A stretch of 33,771 bases of DNA from UM-FILTER-37-12 sp964344965. Lineage in GTDB: Bacteria; Patescibacteriota; Patescibacteriia; Magasanikbacterales; UBA922. The notes below the pieces were generated by a model. It searched no databases, was not told the DNA's origin, and worked only from the letters and a program-made list of their open reading frames with translations. The DNA lies in assembly GCA_964344965.1 (NCBI GenBank), contig CAYFPJ010000013.1, positions 1 through 33,771 of the forward strand, given 5' to 3'. Positions 16,083-24,762 of this stretch are shown piece after piece. Position 1 is the first letter of the stretch; each line of letters opens with the position of its first letter. The position numbers and the translations under genes were made by a program.

Positions 16083-16484
16083 ATGGCTGGAGATACTCCA
16101 GCTTCAACAGAGGGTAAGAAACGTGGTTTCTTGCTGACAGTTTGGCTCGTCTTTATGCTGTTTGGATACGGCATGGCTAGTATAGGTCTTTTACTAGGAG
16201 GAGGAGCTCTGACAGCCATGTTAGAGACATTCATGCCAGACATTGCCTTTGCTGGCTGGCTCTTCGTCTTGATGGGATTTGTAAATGTCATCGGATTTGT
16301 ATTGACCATTTTCATCTTCATGTGGAAAAGATGGGCTCTATATACAGTGCTTGGTATTGGTGTAGTATTTGGTTTGGTGATGTTTGGCCTAAGCGGATTC
16401 GTTTTCAAGAATCTACTGACTGGCTTACTAGGTCCAGCCATCCTCGCCCTCCTAGCATATCCAAAGTTGAAATTCTTCGAGTAA
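16083..16484 (+). CDS. Small four-helix membrane protein, function unknown
   Basis: The 133-aa protein has a short hydrophilic N terminus (MAGDTPASTEGKKR) and four hydrophobic segments (at about residues 15-40, 47-75, 80-100 and 105-125), ending in a lysine-containing tail. I do not recognise a family. The start at 16083 is preferred over the ATG at 16068: that upstream ATG is embedded in ATGGAGG, and GGAGG (16070-16074) lies 8 nt before the second ATG, making it the ribosome site. It is the only rightward gene in the left two thirds of the window, and it stands alone between a divergent pilC and a convergent rpoC, with its own terminator. Confidence 0.72.
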   Translation: MAGDTPASTEGKKRGFLLTVWLVFMLFGYGMASIGLLLGGGALTAMLETFMPDIAFAGWLFVLMGFVNVIGFVLTIFIFMWKRWALYTVLGIGVVFGLVMFGLSGFVFKNLLTGLLGPAILALLAYPKLKFFE

Positions 16485-16500
16485 AACCAATAAATCAACA

Positions 16501-16529
16501 AAAAAACTCTCCACAGTGGAGAGTTTTTT
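16501..16529. terminator. Intrinsic terminator after the 16.1-kb membrane protein gene
   Basis: ACTCTCCA and TGGAGAGT pair around CAG, preceded by an A-run and followed by six T residues. It could act in both directions. Confidence 0.85.
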
Positions 16530-16577
16530 GTTAAGATAATAAAAATTATTGTAATTATTTAAGAATCTGCGCGGGGG

Positions 16578-16697
16578 TTTGGGGGTGGCATCGTTGTGAG
16601 GACGCAAAAGTTATGTTATAAATTGAACTGTAACGGAGAGATTGTCCACCCCCAAAACTTTTTGTTACTTTTTGGTTACAAAAAGTAAGGTGGGGGT
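16578..16697. repeat. Composite palindromic element of about 120 bp
   Basis: The inverted repeats TTTGGGGGTGG (16578-16588) and CCACCCCCAAA (16646-16656) flank 57 bp. Immediately after is a perfect 10-bp hairpin with arms TTACTTTTTG and CAAAAAGTAA around GTTA (16665-16688), then GGTGGGGGT, which can pair back with the C-run. It sits between two convergent terminators, a neutral site where small mobile palindromes accumulate. There is no coding capacity. Confidence 0.6.
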
Positions 16698-16756
16698 ATA
16701 GAAATGTTGGAAGTTTGAGAAATAGATTGAAAAGTAAATCACAAAAATAATTATAT

Positions 16757-16789
16757 AAAAAAACTCTCTGGAATTCAGAGAGTTTTTTT
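16757..16789. terminator. Intrinsic terminator after rpoC
   Basis: ACTCTCTG and CAGAGAGT pair around AATT-type loop sequence, with A-runs and T-runs of seven on either side, so it can work in both directions. It lies 36 bp beyond the rpoC stop. Confidence 0.85.
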
Positions 16790-16824
16790 ATTGCGTATGA
16801 TAAAGTCTGTAGTCTAATTAACAA

Positions 16825-19800
16825 CTACTCCTTAAACCCAGTACCAGAAGGAATAAGCCGACCAATGATCACATTCTCTTTCAAACCTTCAAGATGATCT
16901 ACCTTACCAGTGATAGCAGCATTGATCAAAACTTTGGAAGTCTCTTGGAAAGAGGCGGCAGATAAGAAACTCTGAGTAGATAGAGAAATCTTACTAACAC
17001 CCAAGAAAAGTTCGCGAGCAACAGCTTCTTTCTTCTTGGTCTTCTTGGCATCTTTATTGGCACTCACAAACTGAGCTTTCTCTACTACTTCTCCCGGCAA
17101 CAAATCAGTACCTCCTGGATCTTCTACATAAACACGAGAAAACATTTGGCGAATAATCAACTCTACATGCTTATCATTTAGACGCTGACCCTGAGAAGCG
17201 TAGATGCTTTGTATTTCTGAAAGAACATAGCGTTGCACAGCATCTCTTCCCTTCAACAGATGTAATTCTTTCAAATTGACACTACCTTCTGTCAGCTGGT
17301 CTCCTTTTTCCACCTCATCACCATCTTTTACCCACAGCTTATAACCCATTGGGATGATATATTCTTTTGTATGACGTCCTTGATACTTGAGAGTGAGAAC
17401 CTTGCCGTCAATCCCAATTGTACCAGGGTAGGTCGCTTTGATTTCCTCTCCAGATGTACCTCTCACTAAGATGAGATCTCCTTTTTTGACGCTTTGCCCA
17501 TCCACCACACTGACATCATCTGTCTTTCTAATCTTAGTTTCTACTTCTTCTATACCCTCAAAATGAACTTTGATAATTTTTTGCCCCTTGCGACCTTCGA
17601 AAATTTTACGACCTGTTGGGCTTGTGATCACCTTACCATCTGCATCCTCTATTTCTACTGTACCAGCAACTTCTGAAAGCACAGCTTTGCGCTTTGGCTG
17701 TCTAGCCTCAAACAATTCTTCTACACGAGGCAAACCTTGAGTAATATCACCACCACCAGCGACACCACCGAGATGGAAAGTTCTCATAGTAAGCTGAGTA
17801 CCAGGCTCACCAATAGACTGAGCAGCGATGATACCCACAGCCACACCTTTCTTCACTACTTCACCATTCCCAAGATCTACTCCATAACATTTCTGACAAA
17901 CACCCTTTGACATTTTACACTGCAAAACACTGCGGACATGCACTTCCTTCACCCCAGCGCTTTCAATCTGACGAGTGGCTTCTCGGTCCACATACTCACC
18001 AGCTTTGACAAGTGTCTTGCGACCAGCTTTCACATCTTCGAGAACAAATCTTCCACTTACTCTCTCTGACAATTTTTGTCCAAGTGCTTCTGAATTTTCT
18101 GTGTTAAATATTTCACCATTCTCATCTCCACAATCTTCTTCTGCCACCACCACGTCTTGAGCTACGTCTACAAGACGACGAGTGAGGTATCCAGCATTTG
18201 CAGTACGAAGAGCAGTATCAGACAGACCCTTACGTGTACCATGACTAGAAATGAAAAATTCCAATACTTCAAACCCTTCTTTAAAGTTTCCCTTTACAGG
18301 CAATTCAATGATTCCTCCACTAGGAGAAGCTACAAGACCTTTCATTCCAATCACCTGTCCAAGCTGCCCCCAACTACCACGAGCACCAGAATCAATCATT
18401 GCGAACACTGGGCCATCTTTATCTAGCACCTCTTTATTATGAGAAAGAACTTTTTCTTTCACTCCGGTCCAAATTTCTAACACCTTAGAGTGGCGCTCCG
18501 AATCAGTAAGCAAACCATCATTATATTGATCTTGGACAGTCAAAACTTTTTCATCACCATCTTGGAGCATCTTAGATTTCTCTTCAATATTACCAAAGTC
18601 ATCCATACCCAATGAATAACCTGATTTGGTGACATACTCGAAGCCCAAGTTCTTGATGTCATCCACTTTTTTGGCAGTGAATTCCTGACCATACAACTCT
18701 AGGATCATGGAGATGATCCTACTCAAATGTTTTTTTGTGACTGGTTCATTATAGTAAGGAAGTTTTTCTGGCAAGATGTCATTGAAAATCATACGTCCCA
18801 CAGAAGTTTCGATGATTGGACCTTCCCCTTCTTCAAATTTATCTAAATTTGAAAAACGAATCTTTACCCTGTCTTGCAAGTCAATTATTTTTGTCTTATA
18901 GGCATAGATTGCCTCTGTAGGAGTAGAAAAATACTTTGTGACTTCACCATTATCATCACTTCTATAACGAGTCAGATAGTATGCACCAAGAGCAATATCC
19001 TGTTGCGGAGTGACGATTGGTTGACCAGTGGCTGGTTTCAACAAATTCTTTTCAGCAGCCATGATGTTCTCTGCTTCCCATTTTGCTTCCTCAGTCAAAG
19101 GTAGATGGACAGCCATCTGGTCACCATCAAAGTCAGCATTGAAAGCTGGACATACCAAAGGATGAAGCTGGATAGCTTTACCTTCTACCAAACGAGGTCG
19201 GAAAGCTTGGATACCAAGACGATGCAAAGTAGGAGCACGATTGAGAAGGACACGAGTCTTTTCGGTGAGCTCTTCCAAAATATCCCATACTTCTGGAGCA
19301 TTCGATTCGATGAAACGAGAAGCACTACGCACATTATGAGCTAGTTCTTGTTTGATGATTTCTGACATTACAAATGGTTTCAAGAGTTCTAGCGCCATTC
19401 GTTTTGGAATACCACACTCATGCATCTCAAGATGAGGTCCAACTACGATAACCGAACGACCAGAATAGTCGACACGTTTCCCTAGCAAGTTTTGACGGAA
19501 ACGACCTTGTTTACCTTTGAGGATGTCGGCCAAAGAACGAAGTTTTCTTTTTTGACCGGTAGAAGCTGTGACAGTTTTTGATGATCTGGCGTTATTGTCA
19601 ATGAGAGCGTCTACAGCTTCCTGAAGCATGCGTCTTTCATTGCGACAAATCACTTCTGGAGCGTTCAGTTTCAAAAGTCTTTTCAGACGATTATTTCTAT
19701 TGATGACACGGCGGTATAGATCGTTCAGATCACTAGTCGCAAATCTACCACCATCAAGAGCAACCATCGGACGCAAGTCTGGTGGCACTACCGGGATGCT

Positions 19801-20649
19801 GGTAAGAATCATCCACTCTGGTTTGATATTATTTTTGTGAAGATTTTTTAGAAGTTTGGTACGTCTCATCAATCTCTCGATCTTGGCACCTTTACTTACT
19901 TTGATCTCTTCTTCTAGTCTCTGAATAGTCTCAGCAATGTCCAATCTTTCCAACAAGTTCCTGACAGCTCTGGCACCAATCTCTGCTTCAAACAAATGTC
20001 CATAACGCAAAGACAATTCCTGATATTTATGTTCAGAGATTATTGCCAACATGCTGATCTGCTTCAATTCGTCTTGAGCTTCTGTGAAGTCCTCATCAAG
20101 AGCGTTGAGCTTTTCTTCCTTTTCTTTGCCATCATTGGCAAATTGTTTTTCAATTTGTTTATATTTTTGCTTATATTCTTGCTTTAGCTGATCGCTAGTT
20201 ATTTTTTTTTGCTCTTCGTCCACTTTAGTGATAATAAAAGAAGCAAAATAAATTACCTTTTCCAAATTTTGGATAGAAAGATCAAGCACCAGACCAACTT
20301 TCGAAGGAATAGAACGGAGAAACCAAATATGTGATACAGGACTAGCAAGCTCAATATGTCCCATACGCTCACGCCGAACTAGTGAATGAGTAACTTCCAC
20401 ACCACACTTGTCACAAGAAATTCCTTTGTAGCGGATTTTTTTGTACTTTCCACAATAACATTCCCAATCCTTGGTTGGGCCAAAAATTTCTTCGGCAAAA
20501 AGCCCTCCTTTTTCTGGTTTTTGAGTACGATAGTTGATAGTCTCTGGCTTGCTTACTTCACCGTATGACCATTCTTTTATAGTTTCTGGAGAAGCGACAC
20601 TGAGAGATAGAGCGTCAAAATCCATTGAATGTAGATTATCACGAGTCAT
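16825..20649 (-). CDS. rpoC: DNA-directed RNA polymerase subunit beta'
   Basis: The 1274-aa protein carries the zinc-binding N terminus (CYCGKYKKIRYKGISCDKCG), the catalytic Mg-binding motif NADFDGDQMAVH near residue 505, a bridge-helix/trigger-loop region with SIGEPGTQLTMRTFHLGG, and a second four-Cys zinc site (CGDENG, CKMSKGVCQKCYG). It is somewhat shorter than E. coli RpoC (1407 aa), consistent with missing lineage-specific insertions. It follows rpoB by 36 bp in the usual rpoBC order. Ribosomal protein genes that often precede rpoBC (rplL, rplJ) are absent. Fully intact. Confidence 0.98.
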   Translation of the reverse strand: MTRDNLHSMDFDALSLSVASPETIKEWSYGEVSKPETINYRTQKPEKGGLFAEEIFGPTKDWECYCGKYKKIRYKGISCDKCGVEVTHSLVRRERMGHIELASPVSHIWFLRSIPSKVGLVLDLSIQNLEKVIYFASFIITKVDEEQKKITSDQLKQEYKQKYKQIEKQFANDGKEKEEKLNALDEDFTEAQDELKQISMLAIISEHKYQELSLRYGHLFEAEIGARAVRNLLERLDIAETIQRLEEEIKVSKGAKIERLMRRTKLLKNLHKNNIKPEWMILTSIPVVPPDLRPMVALDGGRFATSDLNDLYRRVINRNNRLKRLLKLNAPEVICRNERRMLQEAVDALIDNNARSSKTVTASTGQKRKLRSLADILKGKQGRFRQNLLGKRVDYSGRSVIVVGPHLEMHECGIPKRMALELLKPFVMSEIIKQELAHNVRSASRFIESNAPEVWDILEELTEKTRVLLNRAPTLHRLGIQAFRPRLVEGKAIQLHPLVCPAFNADFDGDQMAVHLPLTEEAKWEAENIMAAEKNLLKPATGQPIVTPQQDIALGAYYLTRYRSDDNGEVTKYFSTPTEAIYAYKTKIIDLQDRVKIRFSNLDKFEEGEGPIIETSVGRMIFNDILPEKLPYYNEPVTKKHLSRIISMILELYGQEFTAKKVDDIKNLGFEYVTKSGYSLGMDDFGNIEEKSKMLQDGDEKVLTVQDQYNDGLLTDSERHSKVLEIWTGVKEKVLSHNKEVLDKDGPVFAMIDSGARGSWGQLGQVIGMKGLVASPSGGIIELPVKGNFKEGFEVLEFFISSHGTRKGLSDTALRTANAGYLTRRLVDVAQDVVVAEEDCGDENGEIFNTENSEALGQKLSERVSGRFVLEDVKAGRKTLVKAGEYVDREATRQIESAGVKEVHVRSVLQCKMSKGVCQKCYGVDLGNGEVVKKGVAVGIIAAQSIGEPGTQLTMRTFHLGGVAGGGDITQGLPRVEELFEARQPKRKAVLSEVAGTVEIEDADGKVITSPTGRKIFEGRKGQKIIKVHFEGIEEVETKIRKTDDVSVVDGQSVKKGDLILVRGTSGEEIKATYPGTIGIDGKVLTLKYQGRHTKEYIIPMGYKLWVKDGDEVEKGDQLTEGSVNLKELHLLKGRDAVQRYVLSEIQSIYASQGQRLNDKHVELIIRQMFSRVYVEDPGGTDLLPGEVVEKAQFVSANKDAKKTKKKEAVARELFLGVSKISLSTQSFLSAASFQETSKVLINAAITGKVDHLEGLKENVIIGRLIPSGTGFKE

Positions 20650-20685
20650 AAATATAGAAAATTAAATATAATTGATAAGTGTTAA

Positions 20686-23600
20686 TTATTTGCTCTCAGT
20701 AGCCCCTTCGATCACCTTCTCTTCTTTATTTTCAGAAAACACAACCTCATCTGCTGGGATATATTTTCCATCTATATCTTTGAGAAGTTTCACATCTAGA
20801 GCCAATCCTTTCAATTCTCTAACCAAAACATTGAATGATTCTGGCAAATTAACTCTTGTAATTTTATTTCCTTTTATGATTGCCTCATACGCTTTTGATC
20901 TACCTGGCACATCATCGGACTTGATTGTCAAAATTTCTTGCAAAGTGTGAGCAGCTCCGTAAGCCTCTAGAGCCCAGACTTCCATCTCTCCAAAACGCTG
21001 ACCACCAAACTGAGCTTTACCACCAAGCGGTTGCTGAGTGATAAGACTATAAGGACCAATCGAACGTTGATGAAGCTTGTCTTCGATCATGTGGTTTAGC
21101 TTCAACATGTAGTTATATCCAACGGTAGTCTTGTGATGAAATGCTTCACCAGTACGTCCATCATAGAGCTGCATTTGTCCATCTACCGGGAAACCAGCTT
21201 TCTCGAGCTCACCCTTGATTTGCTCTTCAGTAATTCCATTCAATACAGGAGTAGCCGCTCTATAACCTAAGGAGTTAGCAGCCAGACCAAGATGAGTCTC
21301 TAAGAGCTGACCCAAGTTCATACGAGAGACAACACCAAGAGGAGATAGAATGATATCAACAGGAGTACCATCCTCGAGGAATGGCATGTCACTGACTGGT
21401 ACTACTCTTGAGATGACACCTTTATTTCCATGTCGTCCAGCCATCTTGTCACCAACTTGAATTTTACGCATATCGGCCACTGTGACTTGAACTTGCTTTA
21501 TCACACCAGGTCGAAGCCTATCACCCTCTTCAGAAGAGAATGCTTTGACGTCAATTACTTTACCGTGCTCACCATGTTCTAGATACAATGAAGAATCTCG
21601 GACATCTCTAGCTTTCTCACCAAAAATTGCTCGAAGTAGTCTTTCTTCAGGAGTAAGCTCTGTCTCACCTTTCGGAGTAATCTTACCTACCAAGATGTCA
21701 CCTGACTGCACCTCTGCTCCGACTCTGACCACACCTTCTATATCAAGATTTTTCAATTTTTCTTCACTTACATTTGGAATATCTCCGGTCACCACTTCTG
21801 CACCCAGTTTTGTCTCACGGACGTCAGTTGCATAATCCTCGATATGCACAGAAGTATAGCGATCCTGCTGCACCAAGCGCTCTGAAATAATAATCGCATC
21901 TTCGTAGTTGAATCCGTCCCAAACCATGTAAGCTACTAGTACATTTTGACCTAGAGCCAGCTCCCCTTTGTCAGTACTTGGTCCATCACACAAGGCTTCA
22001 CCTTTCTTTACTTCCTGACCAAGCTCCACTATTGGACGTTGATTGATACAACTAGAAGCATTAGAACGAATGAATTTATTCATTTCAAATTTATGTTTCT
22101 TTCCCTTTTTGTCGGTAAGTTCGATATTGTTACCATCTACTGACGTCACTTTTCCGTCTTCGGGAGCAATGGCTATATGTCCACTATTGATAGCCGCAAG
22201 ACTTTCAATACCAGTACCCACAAGAGGAGCATCTGGCTTGATACAAGGTACAGCTTGACGTTGCATGTTTGTTCCCATGAGGGCACGAGTGGCGTCGTCA
22301 TGCTCTAAGAAAGGAATCAAGCTGGTAGCGACACTTAAAATCTGATTGGAGGCCACATCGATATAATCAACTTTTTCTGTCGGAATAGTACTCGGCTCAC
22401 CATTGACACGAGCTGGAACACGTCCTTCTACAAGAAATCCTTCACTATCCATAGCTGTAGTAGCACTAGCAGTAACTACTCTTTCTTCTTCAAAAGAATT
22501 GATATAGACAATCTCATTTGTCATTCTCGGCTTTACTGCTACTGCTTCCAAATCTTTTTTATTTGCTAATTTTTTGGCAATTTCTTTGGTAATTTTCTCA
22601 CCTGACTTTACAACTCCTTTCACATCATCTTTAGCAATCTCTCCTTCAGTGAATCTGGATTGATTTGGCACCTCATGGATGACCTTACGATAAGGAGTTT
22701 CTACAAAACCAAAACTATTGATCCGAGCATAGGTAGAAAGATGACCAACCAGACCGATGTTTGGTCCTTCTGGGGTAGCAATAGGACAGATCCTACCATA
22801 GTGAGTAGTATGAACATCACGCACCTCAAACCCCGCACGGTCACGAGAAAGACCACCAGGACCAAGAGCGCTGACACGACGTTTGTGCTCCAATTCGGCA
22901 AGAGGATTGATCTGATCCATGAACTGAGAAAGTTGTGAACTCATAAAAAATTCTCGCACAGCACCGACGACTGGTCTGGCATTGATAAGTTTGTTTGGCA
23001 TCAAGCTGTCTAGCTCGTAAGTACTCATCCGATCACGAATGATACGTTCCATTCTAGCTAAACCAACACGAAATCTGTTTTGGACCAGCTCACCTACTGC
23101 GCGAATACGACGGTTACCCAAGTGATCGATATCATCTGGATCGTCTTGGGTGACATTAAGACGAATGATTTCTTTCAAAACATATAGAACTTTTTCTAGA
23201 GAAAGAACACGAGCATCTTTGGAATCATAGTCTTTTTCTTTAAGTCCTAAATCAAATTTTGTATTAAGTTTGTATACACCGACACGACCAAAATCATAGC
23301 GATCAAAGTTGAAAAACATGGCATGGATAAGACTCTTGGCGTTATCAGCTGTGGCAAGGTCACCTGGCCGGATACGTTTATATACTTCGATAAGTCCTTC
23401 ATCTTCATTGGCTGCAGCGTCTTTTTTTAGAGTAGATTCTATATAATCAATATTAGGATGATTATTTACTGTTTCAAACTCTTTTATTATGTCTGCCTCT
23501 TCTCCCATACCAAAAGCACGCAAGAGTGAAGTGGCAGCTACTTTTCTCTTTCTATCCACCTTGACCCAAATGACATTGTTCTGGTCAGTTTCTATCTCAA

Positions 23601-24108
23601 TCCACGCACCACGATTTGGGATGATCTTGGCTCCATAATAACGACGCCCACGCACAACATTGGCTGTAAAAAAGGCACCAGCACTTCTAATGAGCTGAGA
23701 GACAACGACACGTTCGATTCCATTAACCATGAATGTACCTCGTTCAGTCATTACAGGAACATCACCTAGATAAATTTCTTGCTTATCTTCTTTGCTAGTA
23801 CGTTTATTTACCAACCGTACTTGGACACGAAGGGCAGCCTCAAAAGTAATATTTTTTTCACGACAAGCCTTCTCGTCAAACTTTGGCTCGTCAATAGTGT
23901 AGTCTTCAAAATATAACTCCAGATCACGTCCGGTGAAATCTGTAATTGGAGAAATTTCATCAAACAGCTCCTTCATACCTTCTCTGAAAAACCAATCGTA
24001 AGATGATTTTTGGGTTTCAATTAGGTCAGGAGCTGCAATAGCATTACGAATTGGGGTAAAAAACTTGCGTTCTTTTTCAGTATTTTGCTGGCGCTTGAAT
24101 TTTAACAT
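20686..24108 (-). CDS. rpoB: DNA-directed RNA polymerase subunit beta
   Basis: The 1140-aa protein starts MLKFKRQQ and has the conserved beta-subunit blocks. The rifampicin-pocket region near residue 390-420 (SQLSQFMDQINPLAELEHKRR, then VSALGPGGLSRDRAG) keeps the Asp, His and Ser that are usually altered in resistant strains, so the pocket looks drug-sensitive. Other markers are ATPEGPNIGL and the C-terminal GGKAQFGGQRFGEMEVWALEAYGA. It is shorter than E. coli RpoB (1342 aa), as expected without its large insertions. It heads the rpoBC operon after a 654-bp gap with no ribosomal protein gene; the leader may be more than 100 nt. Confidence 0.98.
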   Translation of the reverse strand: MLKFKRQQNTEKERKFFTPIRNAIAAPDLIETQKSSYDWFFREGMKELFDEISPITDFTGRDLELYFEDYTIDEPKFDEKACREKNITFEAALRVQVRLVNKRTSKEDKQEIYLGDVPVMTERGTFMVNGIERVVVSQLIRSAGAFFTANVVRGRRYYGAKIIPNRGAWIEIETDQNNVIWVKVDRKRKVAATSLLRAFGMGEEADIIKEFETVNNHPNIDYIESTLKKDAAANEDEGLIEVYKRIRPGDLATADNAKSLIHAMFFNFDRYDFGRVGVYKLNTKFDLGLKEKDYDSKDARVLSLEKVLYVLKEIIRLNVTQDDPDDIDHLGNRRIRAVGELVQNRFRVGLARMERIIRDRMSTYELDSLMPNKLINARPVVGAVREFFMSSQLSQFMDQINPLAELEHKRRVSALGPGGLSRDRAGFEVRDVHTTHYGRICPIATPEGPNIGLVGHLSTYARINSFGFVETPYRKVIHEVPNQSRFTEGEIAKDDVKGVVKSGEKITKEIAKKLANKKDLEAVAVKPRMTNEIVYINSFEEERVVTASATTAMDSEGFLVEGRVPARVNGEPSTIPTEKVDYIDVASNQILSVATSLIPFLEHDDATRALMGTNMQRQAVPCIKPDAPLVGTGIESLAAINSGHIAIAPEDGKVTSVDGNNIELTDKKGKKHKFEMNKFIRSNASSCINQRPIVELGQEVKKGEALCDGPSTDKGELALGQNVLVAYMVWDGFNYEDAIIISERLVQQDRYTSVHIEDYATDVRETKLGAEVVTGDIPNVSEEKLKNLDIEGVVRVGAEVQSGDILVGKITPKGETELTPEERLLRAIFGEKARDVRDSSLYLEHGEHGKVIDVKAFSSEEGDRLRPGVIKQVQVTVADMRKIQVGDKMAGRHGNKGVISRVVPVSDMPFLEDGTPVDIILSPLGVVSRMNLGQLLETHLGLAANSLGYRAATPVLNGITEEQIKGELEKAGFPVDGQMQLYDGRTGEAFHHKTTVGYNYMLKLNHMIEDKLHQRSIGPYSLITQQPLGGKAQFGGQRFGEMEVWALEAYGAAHTLQEILTIKSDDVPGRSKAYEAIIKGNKITRVNLPESFNVLVRELKGLALDVKLLKDIDGKYIPADEVVFSENKEEKVIEGATESK

Positions 24109-24279
24109 AGACGTGTAGATTAATTAGTGGAAATTTTATTTATTAATTAATTTTTAAAAAATATTTAGTGTAACAAAAAATGACGGGATTAGCCGCTTTT
24201 TCATAAGACTACATTATAATGTCTGCCTGGATGTGCATGGAGAATTACCAAAGCACACGCTACGAAATTTGAAAATACA

Positions 24280-24293
24280 CCCGCGTAGGCGGG
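24280..24293. repeat. Short GC-rich hairpin in the rpoB-ftsK gap
   Basis: CCCGC and GCGGG pair around GTAG, with no U-tract. REP-like in style. Confidence 0.4.
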
Positions 24294-24542
24294 ATCAGAT
24301 TCAGACATGTTGAGAGAGGAGAGTCTCGCTACGTGCACGATTTTACCCATTTTGAGCCATTTTTTAGATTGAAAACCCGATTTAAGGGAAGTGGCCTAAA
24401 AATAGAATAATAAACGTGTTTAGTAAACAGAATAAGGAGGATCATGAACAGAATTTTCTGATCTCAAGCCCGTCTTATTCGTTTTAGCTGTATAGAGCGA
24501 AATAACTATACTATATATAATTAATCTCGTCAAGTTAGAGCA

Positions 24543-24668
24543 CGGGGATAAGTTATTGTCAAATAATCGATAATTTTGGCTTATTTTAGGTAAAAATATA
24601 ATATTTGTTTATAATATTAATCAACTTATCCAGAGATTTATCCACAATTGTCTTATTTTAGGTAAAAA
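24543..24668. promoter_or_regulatory. Cluster of DnaA-box-like sites between 17-bp direct repeats (candidate origin or DnaA-controlled ftsK promoter)
   Basis: TTATCCACA at 24638-24646 is a perfect DnaA-box consensus. TTATCCAGA at 24626-24634 lies 12 bp away in the same orientation, and a weaker reverse site (TTATCCCCG) is at 24543-24551. The 17-bp sequence CTTATTTTAGGTAAAAA occurs twice, at 24580-24596 and 24652-24668, exactly 72 bp apart. The stretch between them (24592-24620) is almost entirely A/T, suitable for unwinding. It lies exactly at the switch from leftward to rightward genes. dnaA and dnaN are not in the window, so an origin is only a possibility. Confidence 0.45.
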
Positions 24669-24762
24669 ATACAAAAATAAAACAAAAAATATTTTATCTA
24701 TGAGCAAATCCAATAATATGCTACAATGTCAATATCTCAAACATCTAAAAAAATAGGTCAAC

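Larger units (their letters stand above)
24109..24762. other. 654-bp divergent region between rpoB and ftsK; strand switch with DnaA-box-like sites
   Basis: The region contains a self-complementary CATTATAATG (24212-24221) offering a -10 on either strand, most useful for rpoB. It also has a small hairpin CCCGC-GTAG-GCGGG (24280-24293), a paired AAGG/CTTATT-type section at about 24425-24480 without a clear structure, and an AT-rich segment with DnaA-box-like sites and 17-bp direct repeats (24543-24668). A TACAAT -10 lies upstream of ftsK (24722-24727). I find no convincing coding frame, tRNA or known RNA signature here. A small RNA at 24170-24480 cannot be ruled out. Confidence 0.55.

Noticed and set aside
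16052..16501. 149-aa leftward frame opposite the 16.1-kb membrane protein gene
   Set aside because: Its Pro/Met/Lys/Thr-rich composition is the usual mirror of a hydrophobic gene. The rightward gene has a clear ribosome site and terminator.
24170..24500. Known structured RNA (RNase P, tmRNA, SRP or 6S RNA) in the rpoB-ftsK gap
   Set aside because: I found none of their conserved core sequences. A new small RNA remains possible, but nothing supports it beyond the length of the gap.
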